Of a stretch of DNA of 64,000 nt, positions 23,834-34,515 are shown piece by piece. Each line of letters starts with the position of its first letter. The stretch's first letter is position 1. Below the pieces are notes generated by a model. It ran no database searches, was not told where the DNA came from, and worked only from the letters and a program-made list of their open reading frames with translations. A program made the translations under genes and the position numbers. The DNA is from Paragonimus westermani (Eukaryota; Platyhelminthes; Trematoda; Plagiorchiida; Troglotrematidae). The stretch lies in assembly GCA_008508345.1 (NCBI GenBank), contig QNGE01000991.1:63268-127267 (forward strand), read 5' to 3'.

Positions 23834-25556
23834 TTTATTCACAAGTGTATAACAGTGGTGAGAACAGAACAAGAAACAATTTCCTATAATGGCAAGAGAT
23901 ATCGCCTCTACAGACAAGTTTTGTTGTCCGCCCGTGTGTATGTGTATGAGGAGGTGCAAATTACATGGCTTCCCGTGTGTTATGTTCGGTGGCTGAAGTA
24001 AATTTCGAAAAAGACCATTGATTGTCGGATCCAAATTTGTTTGCAAAGACGACGAGCATGACGATGAGTAGCATGGAGAATGAGAGAGGAGGTAATCTAT
24101 CTCGAATTGGCAAAAATATGAGGGAAACCGGGTAGGCAAGAAACCGTCTCCAGATACGTGACGGCAGATCGGTAACGATGAACGGACACAATGTAGACCC
24201 GATGGAGAAGCGCAGTGACGGTGATGATGAGTGAACAAATAAACCAGAAAATATGTTTGCAATTTGAGAATTGATCAGTTAATCGTAGTAAAATCATGAC
24301 AGTCCGGTCTCCGTGTGTGTTTGAGAGAGAAGGGGGGGCGGAGATGAAAAGGCCTAAAGAAAATGCCTCAGAAAAATACGACAAATGAATCTGTAGAACT
24401 TACTGAATGAAAAAATAAGGTTTTAACGACAAATAATTGAAATGAATACTATACTTCGGACACGAGAGCACGTAACAAAATGACCGTGAGGCATGGGGGA
24501 CAGTTGGCATGTTCGGGGTTGCACGGGGCAGTTGATCGGTCGGCAAACATTACTCAAATGGCATGAAAAAATCATGTGTGAAAGCACCGAAATGGTATTG
24601 TGCACAAGAACGAACAAACCATAGAAATGTAGAATGCACCAATCGACACGCATGCACGCCTGTAAACAAGCATATATATGTATATGCAGTGTCAAAGTAG
24701 TTAGTGACATTAGACGTGAAGTTTCGCAACTGGTGTCCTCCACCTCTAATTCCACGTTCGGTAAAAGCATGCAGATAAGATTAATCACGTGAACGACAAG
24801 AATGAGTCCAAATCGATGTGCAGTGGGTGCGTCAAGAGTACGGAGATTAATGTCTGTTTGGCTGTTTGTTTTAATGCATGCGTGTGGATTTTTGTCGTGG
24901 TACCTAATATGCGCGTCCGTCGGTATAGTGTGTCTTTCAATAAGAAGATCGGCAAGAGAGTCGTACGTGCTGGTCAACAGACGTGTTTGTGTGAAGCGTG
25001 GATGTATAAGGCGCTAACGGTGATTACAACAACTATAAGTAGTAACAGTCACAATAATTAAGAGAGGAAAAATAAGAACAGAAAAACCCACAGGAACGGT
25101 CAGTATGAGATGAGTAAAAGAAAGAGGAGACGAGAAACGGTAAAAAAAACGGACACAAGATCATCAGCATGCGACTACTTTAAGTGATTGTTAAGCAACC
25201 GGGATTTATGTCTGTGTGAATAGAGTACATATACGGATAGATCTTTTCGCTTACAAAGTGTGCTCGTAAACAAGTAAGCGGATTTCTATGACATAAAGAG
25301 ACGATCAACTTGAAACTGTTGTTGATTTGACCGCTGTTTTGAATAAAAGCAATCCTAAGGCTTGAAATTGTCGGAAAACAACGCTATCAATAAGAATAAC
25401 AATTTTTGCGACCTAAAGAAGTTTGCGGTCGGATGCGATCATTTTGAATGCATTTTGTTCAGGTCGTAGAACATAGTCACCGGTTGGATGCGAACAGAGA
25501 GGGTGGGGATATGGGTGAGCGAGTGACAAACAGGTGGCTCAATCTGAAACGTAAAA
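23834..25556 (-). other. Probable 3' UTR of the zinc-finger gene
   Basis: This stretch directly follows the stop codon of the large terminal exon and holds no other recognised gene or repeat. Minus-strand polyadenylation signal candidates are ATTAAA (24869-24874) and AATAAA (23834-23839); no closer AATAAA was found. The two longer minus-strand frames here (23705-24262 and 24423-24977) have no domain resemblance. The extent is a guess that transcript data would have to fix. Confidence 0.35.
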
Positions 25557-28500
25557 CTAACCGAATTGATCGGTTGGAAAACCACACAAAGAGTCCCGAT
25601 CAAGTGTAATTGCACTGGTCACGATAGCAGTGCCACTAGTATCATTGCTACTGTTTTTACTGGTCGTGTTGGACATGGGGCTGTTTGAATTGTGGATCGA
25701 TTGAGACAGACGAGGACTGGACGTCTGCAAATTATATTCACCGGTAGTAGTTGTTGGCGCCATTGAAGAACACGAGGAAGATGAAGGAGATGTGGAGGAG
25801 GAAGAGCAACCAGGCTGATTAATTCTGTTGACGGAAATTTCGTTAGGTCCACCAGTACTGCCAGTGAAAAGATGTCGCTGCAGTTGCGTTTCATCAAAAC
25901 CCAGTCCTTGATGATGTCTTTGAGAGGTAACGGACGGATACTGATCATCGGATTGTTGCTGTTCATGTGGCTGTGATAACGGTTCCGGCATGCCATAAAC
26001 TGGTAAATGCTGTGGCACATAGTGGTGACGTCTACGTCGTTTTACAGTACTGATCGAAGAAGATGGATGATGATGACCATGCGATTGTTCACTATTGTGT
26101 CCCGTGTGTTTTGAATTCAGTGTGTGAGAGAACTCATCTGATTGGTCGGGTACTGATTTGGCTTTGTGAAATCGGTGGTCGTCTGGCTCACCGTACTGAC
26201 GCCATGTTGGGTCGAGATAGAAAGGTACGCTTGATGTGTCCGGCTTGGTTAACGAATCATTCAGATGCTGAAGATGTTGAGAATGTTGATGATCTTCCAA
26301 ATGGCTACAATCATGAATCCGGTTTGGATTTATAGCAAATGAAGCTTGACTAACTTCACACTCCGGTGCGGTCGTTGACGATTTCCCATGCATAGTTTCT
26401 AGCGCACAAGGAGTAGATTTTGGTGGAAGTAGTTCTCTGCACGCCCAACTCGATTTAATGGGATCATCGGCGTCCATATTGATTGAGTAAAACAAGTTTT
26501 TCTCTGATAAGGATTGAGGGACATATGCGTCCGGTGAGACATTCATCGGATCCGCATTTGAATGAGTTAACATGTCTGTTGGTTTCATTTCGACTGATAG
26601 CGGAGAGCTACTGCTGTTGCTCATACGACCCCGTGTATAGGATCCGCTGCATATTTGATAGTTCTCAGCTTTTGTCGTCACTTCGCCAGTCCCGTCTCTA
26701 ACCGACAGGCCTGCCGGTGTACCTCTTCCAGTAACCGTAGTATGCACCAGTCCGTGCCGGGAGTTATCCAAATGAGCACATGAATCTGTATACATACTGG
26801 TGGGTAACCGTGTTCCGGGTATCAATTTGGCCAACTCAGAAACCACGCTAGTAGCCAAGTGCTCACTTGCACCCGAGTCTGCTGAGCCAATCAGGGGTGT
26901 GCACAAGGGTGTAGTCGAGTGAGTCTCAAGTGTTTGTTTGGACCTGTGTGGCATTTCAATGCGCTTCCCACTGTGTGTACTGCCAAGTGATTCAGGACTA
27001 CTCGGATCAATCTTCGTGTGGTTTTCCAAACACACACTGACTTGAAGCTCACCGGTATGCTGAGGTCTGTGCGGTTGTGACTCTGAAAGAAAATTCGATT
27101 TGCGGATATCACCCTCGTTAATTAGGGGCTTGTGGTGCGCCTTTTGAGAATCTAGCATGAATTCCAAGGTGTCTTCACTGTCCATCGTTCCAGTCGTTTC
27201 GGTCGTGTTAGCATTACCATCCAACCCAGTGCTTAACACAGCATGTCCAGGAGTTACGTTTTGGGCACTGACGTTAGCGCCTTCGCCACCTATGGCCATT
27301 GTAGTATTTCTGATAGCTGGGGATATGGCCGGAGATAGCGGGGGTGGCTGAATGCGGTACGATTGTGATTTGTCACCAACACTGTTGTGAGCATTCGTGG
27401 CGGTGATGGACTCATGGGCACCCAACAGATTTGAACCCACATCAGACGGTGTTTCGGCACCTGGTCGTAGATTGTTTTTATCGTTAAATTCTCTACCAAA
27501 AACATAACGACTGGATTCTAATTGATTTCCAGCAGTGAATGTTTCTGGTTCCAAACGTGGACAGTGTTGATGTGCGGGTGGTGGGGCAGACACTTTCGAT
27601 TGGTCAGATTCGACGTGAGCGTGTGGGAGAGTGTGCGATTGTTGTGAATGAATTTGATGTTGAGACCGAATTGCATGTTGTGGCTGGCTGCGTTGATCAC
27701 CATAATGATCCACTATGGGTGGCGAAGAAGAAACTGGAGATGGGGCCATGCGTTTGGTGTTGTGAATCAGTGGTTGTGATTGCGTCAAGTTCAACAACTG
27801 ATGTTCTCCACTGTTTGGTGACTCCGCGTATGGATGACGTGGGGATACGCTTAAAGATCGCGTGGATGTGACGTTCCCGCTAAGATGATGGTCAAGGTCA
27901 CGTTTGGCGTGTAAGCTGGCTGCAGCAGCAGCTGCAGCCGCCGCTGCCGCGGCTGCTGCGGCCGCCTCAGGATTATAATAACTCGATTGACCCAGACCGA
28001 AGTTATTTTGAGAACGAAAGCTGCTGAATGGGTTTGGTAGTTGTGACAATTTTCCAAATGGTTGGTTCAACTGGTGTTGTTGAAGTTGTTGTTGCTGCTG
28101 CTGGTGATGGTGATGATGTTGTTGTGCCGCAGCTGCTGCAACTAAATGAGCAGCAGCAGCATGAGAAGTATGTAGTTCTGGAGGGAGATGATGAAACAAT
28201 TCAGTTTCAGTGCTGTAATTGATCGGATTGTTGTGCGGCCTACCAGTTGGAAGTGGACTGACCCTGCCAGTCTCATTACCCATTGAGCATATTGGGCTGT
28301 TGAAAAACGGTCGACTGACGGGGTCCCCTGCGCGGTTACCAGCGCTGGTTGCTGCAGCTGCGGCGGCGGCACATCTAGCGACAGCAGCTGCCGCCGCAGC
28401 TGACGCGTGATGGTGAGGACGGCCTTGCAGATGGCCATCATTGGGTAGTACGTTTGACCCACTTGTTCCGTTCCCCCCATTCCCTCCTCGACTTAGTGCA

Positions 28501-28688
28501 GCAGTGGCTAGTGCCATTGGGTGAGTGCGAAAACTAGCCGGGAAAATGTCATCCACCGACGACTGATTCCCACCCAAACTTGTTCCATCTGTGGGCGCAG
28601 TATTTGCGGCTTCTTTGTGACGGTCCATGTGTTTGGCTAAATAGGTTTCGGAGTTGTAACTCTTTGTGCAAATTGGGCAGACGAGAAC
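25557..28688 (-). CDS. Zinc-finger gene, terminal exon (last finger and long low-complexity tail)
   Basis: The exon opens after the acceptor gatttag at 28689-28695 and reads VLVCPICTKSYNSETYLAKH then MDRHK, a complete C2H2 finger (C-x2-C, H-x3-H) closely resembling the last finger of the LIN-29/rotund/squeeze and ZNF362/384 family. About 1,020 further residues follow to a TAG at 25557. Counting from the Met at 28628, Ala runs lie near residues 77-93 and 157-168, a His5/Gln6 stretch near 169-188, and a run of 16 Ala at 222-237 (plus-strand 27918-27965, mixed codons). A basic KRRRRHH cluster lies before the last third (possible nuclear signal), and a Ser/Thr-rich region near the end. Such tails are common in animal transcription factors. 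The single uninterrupted 3.1-kb frame strongly supports coding. Confidence 0.93.
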   Translation of the reverse strand, partial: VLVCPICTKSYNSETYLAKHMDRHKEAANTAPTDGTSLGGNQSSVDDIFPASFRTHPMALATAALSRGGNGGNGTSGSNVLPNDGHLQGRPHHHASAAAAAAVARCAAAAAAATSAGNRAGDPVSRPFFNSPICSMGNETGRVSPLPTGRPHNNPINYSTETELFHHLPPELHTSHAAAAHLVAAAAAQQHHHHHQQQQQQLQQHQLNQPFGKLSQLPNPFSSFRSQNNFGLGQSSYYNPEAAAAAAAAAAAAAAAASLHAKRDLDHHLSGNVTSTRSLSVSPRHPYAESPNSGEHQLLNLTQSQPLIHNTKRMAPSPVSSSPPIVDHYGDQRSQPQHAIRSQHQIHSQQSHTLPHAHVESDQSKVSAPPPAHQHCPRLEPETFTAGNQLESSRYVFGREFNDKNNLRPGAETPSDVGSNLLGAHESITATNAHNSVGDKSQSYRIQPPPLSPAISPAIRNTTMAIGGEGANVSAQNVTPGHAVLSTGLDGNANTTETTGTMDSEDTLEFMLDSQKAHHKPLINEGDIRKSNFLSESQPHRPQHTGELQVSVCLENHTKIDPSSPESLGSTHSGKRIEMPHRSKQTLETHSTTPLCTPLIGSADSGASEHLATSVVSELAKLIPGTRLPTSMYTDSCAHLDNSRHGLVHTTVTGRGTPAGLSVRDGTGEVTTKAENYQICSGSYTRGRMSNSSSSPLSVEMKPTDMLTHSNADPMNVSPDAYVPQSLSEKNLFYSINMDADDPIKSSWACRELLPPKSTPCALETMHGKSSTTAPECEVSQASFAINPNRIHDCSHLEDHQHSQHLQHLNDSLTKPDTSSVPFYLDPTWRQYGEPDDHRFHKAKSVPDQSDEFSHTLNSKHTGHNSEQSHGHHHPSSSISTVKRRRRHHYVPQHLPVYGMPEPLSQPHEQQQSDDQYPSVTSQRHHQGLGFDETQLQRHLFTGSTGGPNEISVNRINQPGCSSSSTSPSSSSCSSMAPTTTTGEYNLQTSSPRLSQSIHNSNSPMSNTTSKNSSNDTSGTAIVTSAITLDRDSLCGFPTDQFG

Positions 28689-30403
28689 CTAAATCAAGAT
28701 AAACAGAAGTGATATACTTTATAGTGATGTGAAATGACTTCCAACAAGTATTGCGCGTGTGAGGAGTAGAGGTGCAAATGAGGCCGAATTGCTTAAACTG
28801 AGGATTTGTAGTCTAAAGTGGACACTCAAGGAAATGATGTCTTTGCAAGAAACAGATGGTGAGAAACGTGATACATGTTTGTCGATACACGGTACTCCTT
28901 TGCATCGATGTCACTTGTAAGGAACATACTCTAGCGACAATCACCTTGAGAAAAAACACTTCATGTTCCACACGGTAATCACCTTTTCAGTGCACGACTC
29001 TCTTTAGGTGATCGCTGTAAAAAAAAACTTCCATATGGTTCACTAATTTGTTCCAGTTTTTTTACTTCGTTGTTAATAAATCTGTACTTCAAGGCTAAGT
29101 AAGTAGCTGATGGTACCAAGTGCATCGACTGGAAGGGATTGGTTCAAGCCAATCGTGGACAAAGGATGTCGGTTAGAAAATGTCGGATCACTTTAGTGCA
29201 AACTACCGCAATGAGATTTCGTGTTCGTCGAAGGTAGATACAGCAATGTCGATTGTTCGATGGATAGACTAACGGTTCTGCTTGACTGCAATGTGAAAAT
29301 TTATCAACCGACTATTTCCTCATAATCGGAAAATGTCAGAGCCTCAAACACTTTGGAAAGAACACCCATTCTAGTTGTATAGTTGGGTAAAAATATCCAA
29401 TTGAAAGGTATAGATCAACATAGCAATTCTCACCAGTTGGTACCAACGAATCAACAATGAACTGAGCGTGAGGATAGGTAGACTGTTTTGCAGCTAGACG
29501 CGATCCACTTAACTGTCTTAACAGAAAAAGATCAATACCAGGTAGTAATCAATTTAGGGGAGTCGTCTAATAAAAACATGGTTTCCTTGTTGTTATCAGC
29601 TTGGTGGTCAGTTTTTGAGCGCACCACAGTTTGATGGGTCTGCTTTTATTGATATACTTGTCACCACGACTATGCTAATCATCCATGAAGACACTTAAGT
29701 GACCATCAGTATGAAATTAACGGGGTAGAGGAAACTTCAGCAGGAGGATACACTTTAATCGCAAGGCAATCTGAGTAACTAAACAATTAGGAGTAATTGC
29801 AACTTAGAGGAACGTAAACCAGCGGTCAAAGTGTAACCACCCTCCCGGTTTGCTTCAGTTACATACCCAAACGAGACGAACGTTGGGTAGCCAGGATCCG
29901 GAGATGCGATAATCGAAACTAGTGAGTGATACCAAAAATATAACATGACTAACTGGTCTTTTTGAGATATACCAAATCGCACACAGTAGATACGTTGATA
30001 ACTTAGTGTCCTTCATTTGTGTTGTTTGGCCCTCCCCCACTTCACAGTTACCAATCTTCGTGTTCCACACAGGTAATCTACCTTTTTTACATGTTTGTCA
30101 GTACAGATTGAAATTCGTACCAGATACGTTTTCGTCGTACGTCTTAACAACTTGAGCGTCAACTTTTCATTTCTTCCGGTTGATCGACTGAGACAGGTCA
30201 GGTGTAAACGCACAATGCTGACCAATTCAACATTAAAATTGAGAACAAATAAAGCTGGTTTTTTAAAATCATCTGACTGAAGGCAATGGATCAAAGGAAG
30301 CTTTACAATATTGGATTGAAGTCTAGCTCTAATTTCTTGCCTTTAATCAAATAGTTCCGGCCGTACTGGGAAAATGAGGTCGGCATTATAGGTTACATCT
30401 CAC
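28689..30403 (-). other. Intron of the zinc-finger gene (1,715 bp)
   Basis: The donor (AAG followed by gtgaga, read on the minus strand at 30403) and acceptor (gatttag at 28695-28689) flank a 1,715-bp intron in phase 0. Nothing inside it resembles a repeat family seen elsewhere in the window, and no exon-like frame is supported. Confidence 0.85.
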
Positions 30404-30575
30404 CTTCGCATATCGATTCCCCGAGTGTTTTGCCTGCATGTGCACATCCAATTCATCTTTGGTATCGAATGACATAAAGCACTGTTCACATCGATGAGGT
30501 TTCCCTTTCATGTGTTGACGTTGATGAGATTGTAGATTTGACATTTGCGTGAAACTCTTCATACAGATGGTGCAT
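30404..30575 (-). CDS. Zinc-finger gene, internal exon (two fingers)
   Basis: This 172-nt exon is too short to stand out as an open frame but is clear from splicing and content. Read on the minus strand, the acceptor tttag is followed by a single base A that completes the Arg codon split with the previous exon (CG + A). It encodes CTICMKSFTQMSNLQSHQRQ then H, and after the linker MKGKPHR, CEQCFMSFDTKDELDVHMQA then KH. It ends with GNRYAK before the donor gtgaga. The first finger matches the family's FSQLSNLQSH finger, though with C-x2-C rather than the C-x4-C form seen in many relatives. Both fingers keep all Cys and His ligands. Confidence 0.92.
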
Positions 30576-33500
30576 CTAAATTAAAGAATGAATATTTTAT
30601 ATGTTATTATACTACTTGTTAGTAGCTACATTAAAATGTGACAAACATTGTTGCAGACCATAGACATGCCAAATTAGTGCAAATCGGCTGATATTAGATA
30701 AAGCTGACAAAGAAGACATAGAAAGGGTTCACTCCATTAGCAATCATTCACCGTGTACATCAGTCAGTATCTGTAACCTTATTCTCTTCAAAATCGTATT
30801 GGTTTGAAAGAGGGTGGAGAGTGGGGGGTGCGTATGTCATGAGAAGTCCAGCGTGTAATAAAAACGAAGGATCTGGCTTTTTCTCCTCATTCAAATCCAC
30901 CAGTCTCAAAAAACTTCTGTGTGAGGTGTACGGACATAAACCCGAGTACCAAATTATTCCTCAGAACAATGCCCCTCAAGGTAGCCAAATTCGGTTTGAC
31001 CGGCCTGTAGAATTGATTCTCTAACTTTAAATCGGTTGCCGCGCAATCCATTTGCTTGTTTTGCAAAACACAGATCACGTCTAGAACTCCAGCGAATAAG
31101 ATGCGTGCTCGACGAAACTGATTTTAAAATCACCCAAGAAGTCCAACGTGTTCTCCAACCTGTGCGCAGGCGGGATAAAGGTCAGTCTAGAATCATGACC
31201 ATTGTGACAGCAATTTCTTGAGGGAACAAAATTGCGGTGGCCATTTTTCCGGTCGAATCTTGTTGCCAGAACCTCTATGGGGGGCCGCTCTCCAAGTTTA
31301 AGCTATTCAGAATACTAGAGCATTATAGGGTGTCGTACACGTGTGCTCCAGCCTAATCGCTAGTAACTAATCAAGAGAATCTGCTGGGTGCATCTTTGTC
31401 CGAAAGGAATGTCCATGTAGAATATACAGAGCGGGATTGTCCATTATCAGGCAGGTCACGAAGAACGTATCAAGCGAACTTCTTTTTGACACCAAGGTGG
31501 TTGTGTAGAACTTTTTTGAGGGCTGGGGACATTCAAACCCAAAGTTGGCGGTGGATGACTTTCGAGTTAACCACCGTTGATGTTTTGGTATCAGTCAGGC
31601 TTTGTCCATCAGGGGCAGTGTTACAGCGCCTCGCATCCAGGTAGTCCGCGGCGTCAATATTTTTACTTTAAAACTTCGAAAGCCACAGAGGCACATTCAT
31701 CTGACCAACAGTTAGGTGGTCCATCATTTCTTTCAACCACTATTCTCTAGGAAACACCCAAACGGCGAGCACCCGTCTCGTGGACCAGATGTTCGTGCGA
31801 CTTGTGAGCTCCAGGAAGTGCTTTCCTTGTCCCTAATTGAAAGAAGATTTACAGTTCCAAAAATACAGTTGAAAGGTTTGACTCTGATGCGAACAGGTTG
31901 AAATGTGCGAGCAAAACTGAGAATAAACCGAAGCTTCTCTACGAAATTATAAATTGGAAGGTTTGCGTCTAATTGTCATCGCTTTCCATTTATGTGAAAC
32001 GTCACCTTACACTCCACAATCTTCTCAAAATGGACAGTTCATTTTATCAGCAAGAACCACTGATATATTGCTGTTGATGCAAACATGTTCCCAGACGATA
32101 TGCTGCATCTCAAGTGTATATATGCAACATTCGGATAAAAATTATGGCTTTTACTGAAATTCTCCCATTTTAACTAACCAACTGGAAACAGCTAAAGAAG
32201 GTACTCTCACCGTTTAGAATATTGTAAAACGAGTGGTTCACTATATGACCAAAACAAGCTGTTGCGTTTTAAAAAACGAAGGCCCACCTTATGCGCACAG
32301 GTCAATAGAAAATTCAAATGAGCCTCAAACGGTTGGGAGTGGGAAACTACTGTTAGGCTCAACGCTGCGGTACATTCTAGGACATGAGCAACTTATCGTT
32401 GATGTGTAACTTACAACATTCGCTCCTCCAGGTGATGGATTTCATCAACCAAAATTTATTTCATGTCAGTAAAAAGTCTACCACTGACACTGACGTTCAA
32501 CTCGCATACAACTATGAAAATAAAAAGACAAGTTCATAAATAACAGGGAAGAGACAGAAGAACCTTTACTCATAAAATGCTTTTACACCTAACAAACAAA
32601 CAAACAACTGGGTAACAAGTGAGAGTAAAACGGTATCTGATAAACGGTTATTTTAGGACGGTTTTCACTGAAAACGGCCCTTGATAAATCAGCTGACCAC
32701 ATGGTGTGAAGTGGATACAAGCGTTGAACGTAGAACGATAGCTTTTAAATTTGGGCAAAAACATAGATAGCATGAAGTGGTTGTGTCATGTCGTTACGAA
32801 AATTAACCGTTCAGAAAGAAGTCGAGACAAGAGTTTACTAGTTATGTGATAGGAAAGACTCACGAGAAAGTTCCTCTTATTGATTTCATTTCCTCAGCCA
32901 GAATATGTCGATACATTTGGATGCGTTAAGAGGTAAGCTACGGAATTCTGAACAACATGGCTGTTGTTCGAACAAACTGTCCAGCAGGGTGGGAGAAAAT
33001 TGGGTTGTGTTTGATGTCCAACATTACGTCATATGAGCGTCTGATTATGAACGTGTGACCATTAACTGACATGGATGCCATATTATGAATCGAAACTAAG
33101 GACGGGGAGTGGAATACACCCTCAAGCCAGTGATGGATGGCGATGAGGCTCGACCACCGATTTTCGATTCGTAAAGTAACCGCTTAAAAAGTCGGTTGAA
33201 TTCACCCGAATGAACTCATTCAAGGCCAGTCATTAGTGCCTCTTGACGAGTGCGACTGAGTGCAGACAATGCCGATCTAACGGTTGAAGAAAGGACTCGC
33301 CCACCAACCTGAACGACCATTGTGAGCAGCCGTAGAACAACAGTGCTCCATCCGATGCCCTACACACGTGTCTCCGTCTCAAAAAGGACTTAAGTATGGT
33401 CACAATGCAATGGACTTCATTTTAGTTAACTGTTGTGTCACATGGTCTCCCACGGAATCGCCGGGTTTACTCTGAAATTAGCATAAAAGGGCTGTTGGTG

Positions 33501-34032
33501 TGGAACCGGGTTGTCTTGCTGATAACAAACTATACCCTAAAAATCAACAATGAACCTGCGTTCAGTTACTATCCTCCTATCGTGCATGCAGTGTATTTAC
33601 ATCCGTTGACAATCAAAACCAAAGACGAGTATTGAAACAGGATATGGGAGAGTTGGGGACTAGAAACTGCCAAGACCAACCTTCATTTCATTGCTCCAGA
33701 TGCTCAATCAGTTTAAGAGTCGACCAAAAGTAGTGGTTAGATGAATTACCCCACTTGAGTTATTCAAGTATATCTCAATTATCCCAATGCGCGCACGCGT
33801 GCATAAGCTTCCATAATCGACGAGGTGAAGTATGCACTGAAATCGTATTTTGGAAATCAAGTTTGAGTTTGCAAAGAACATGCCATTCTGCACATAACTT
33901 ACTAGATCAATAAGTCATTTGCGATTAGCCAGATCCCGCGTATCTGCTATTTCGATAGTTTACCTGGCCCCGAACAAATCATAAGGATAGCAGGAAATCA
34001 TCAAAGTTTCATCAAAGACTGAACAGTTTTCT

Positions 34033-34330
34033 GATTACTGATGAGTAGTCGGGGATTTGGTTTATTTTCAAGTTGACCATCACTCACATTTGATCGCAGC
34101 GTTCGCATTCAGATAGACTTTCCAGCCAGCCTCTTTCGAAAAGAAGCACTAGACTCGAGTTTCGCTCTCATTAGAGCTCGTCAGTAGTGCATATCCTTGC
34201 CACGGCCGGGATTTGAACTCCGGACATTCCAATCATGAGGCAACCGTGTTAACCACTGCGCCATTGACCTCACATTAGGCACGACCGAATCATCAAATCT
34301 GAACGCTCAACCACTCTCGCTTGTGAGCAA
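34033..34330 (-). repeat. SINE1, best full-length copy
   Basis: This copy serves as the reference. On the minus strand it begins gctcacaagcgagagtggtt, passes an A box tggcgcagtgg (34263-34253) and a B box ggagttcaaatcc (34221-34209), and then a body ending in actactcatcagtaatc. A and B boxes match the pol III consensus and their spacing is tRNA-like. It lies in the large intron, in the same sense as the gene. Confidence 0.92.
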
Positions 34331-34462
34331 TGATCAGGTTGCCCGATCGTCTCGAGAGGAGACACAGTTACTGCCTGTTAACTCCAATCGATAACCCCGG
34401 GATTAGGACTTCCAAGACAGGTCGAGATCACAGAACTGATTAAACCTGCAAGGCGATATTTT

Positions 34463-34515
34463 GGATTACTGATGAGTAGTCGGGGGATTTGGTTTTATTT
34501 TCGAGTTGACCATCA
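34463..34515 (-). repeat. SINE1 3' tail fragment
   Basis: gattactgatgagtagtcgg and the following bases to gaccatca repeat the tail of the SINE1 at 34033-34085 almost exactly, 430 bp away and in the same direction. The 130 bp between the full copy and this tail show no other SINE1 sequence. It may be a second, truncated insertion or a duplication of the tail. Confidence 0.75.

Noticed and set aside
23705..24977. Two minus-strand frames of about 185 codons downstream of the zinc-finger exon
   Set aside because: They have no recognised domain and lie in the probable 3' UTR. Their composition follows the pyrimidine-rich strand.
27539..27871. 110-codon plus-strand frame opposite the terminal zinc-finger exon
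   Set aside because: It is the antisense shadow of the long minus-strand coding frame.
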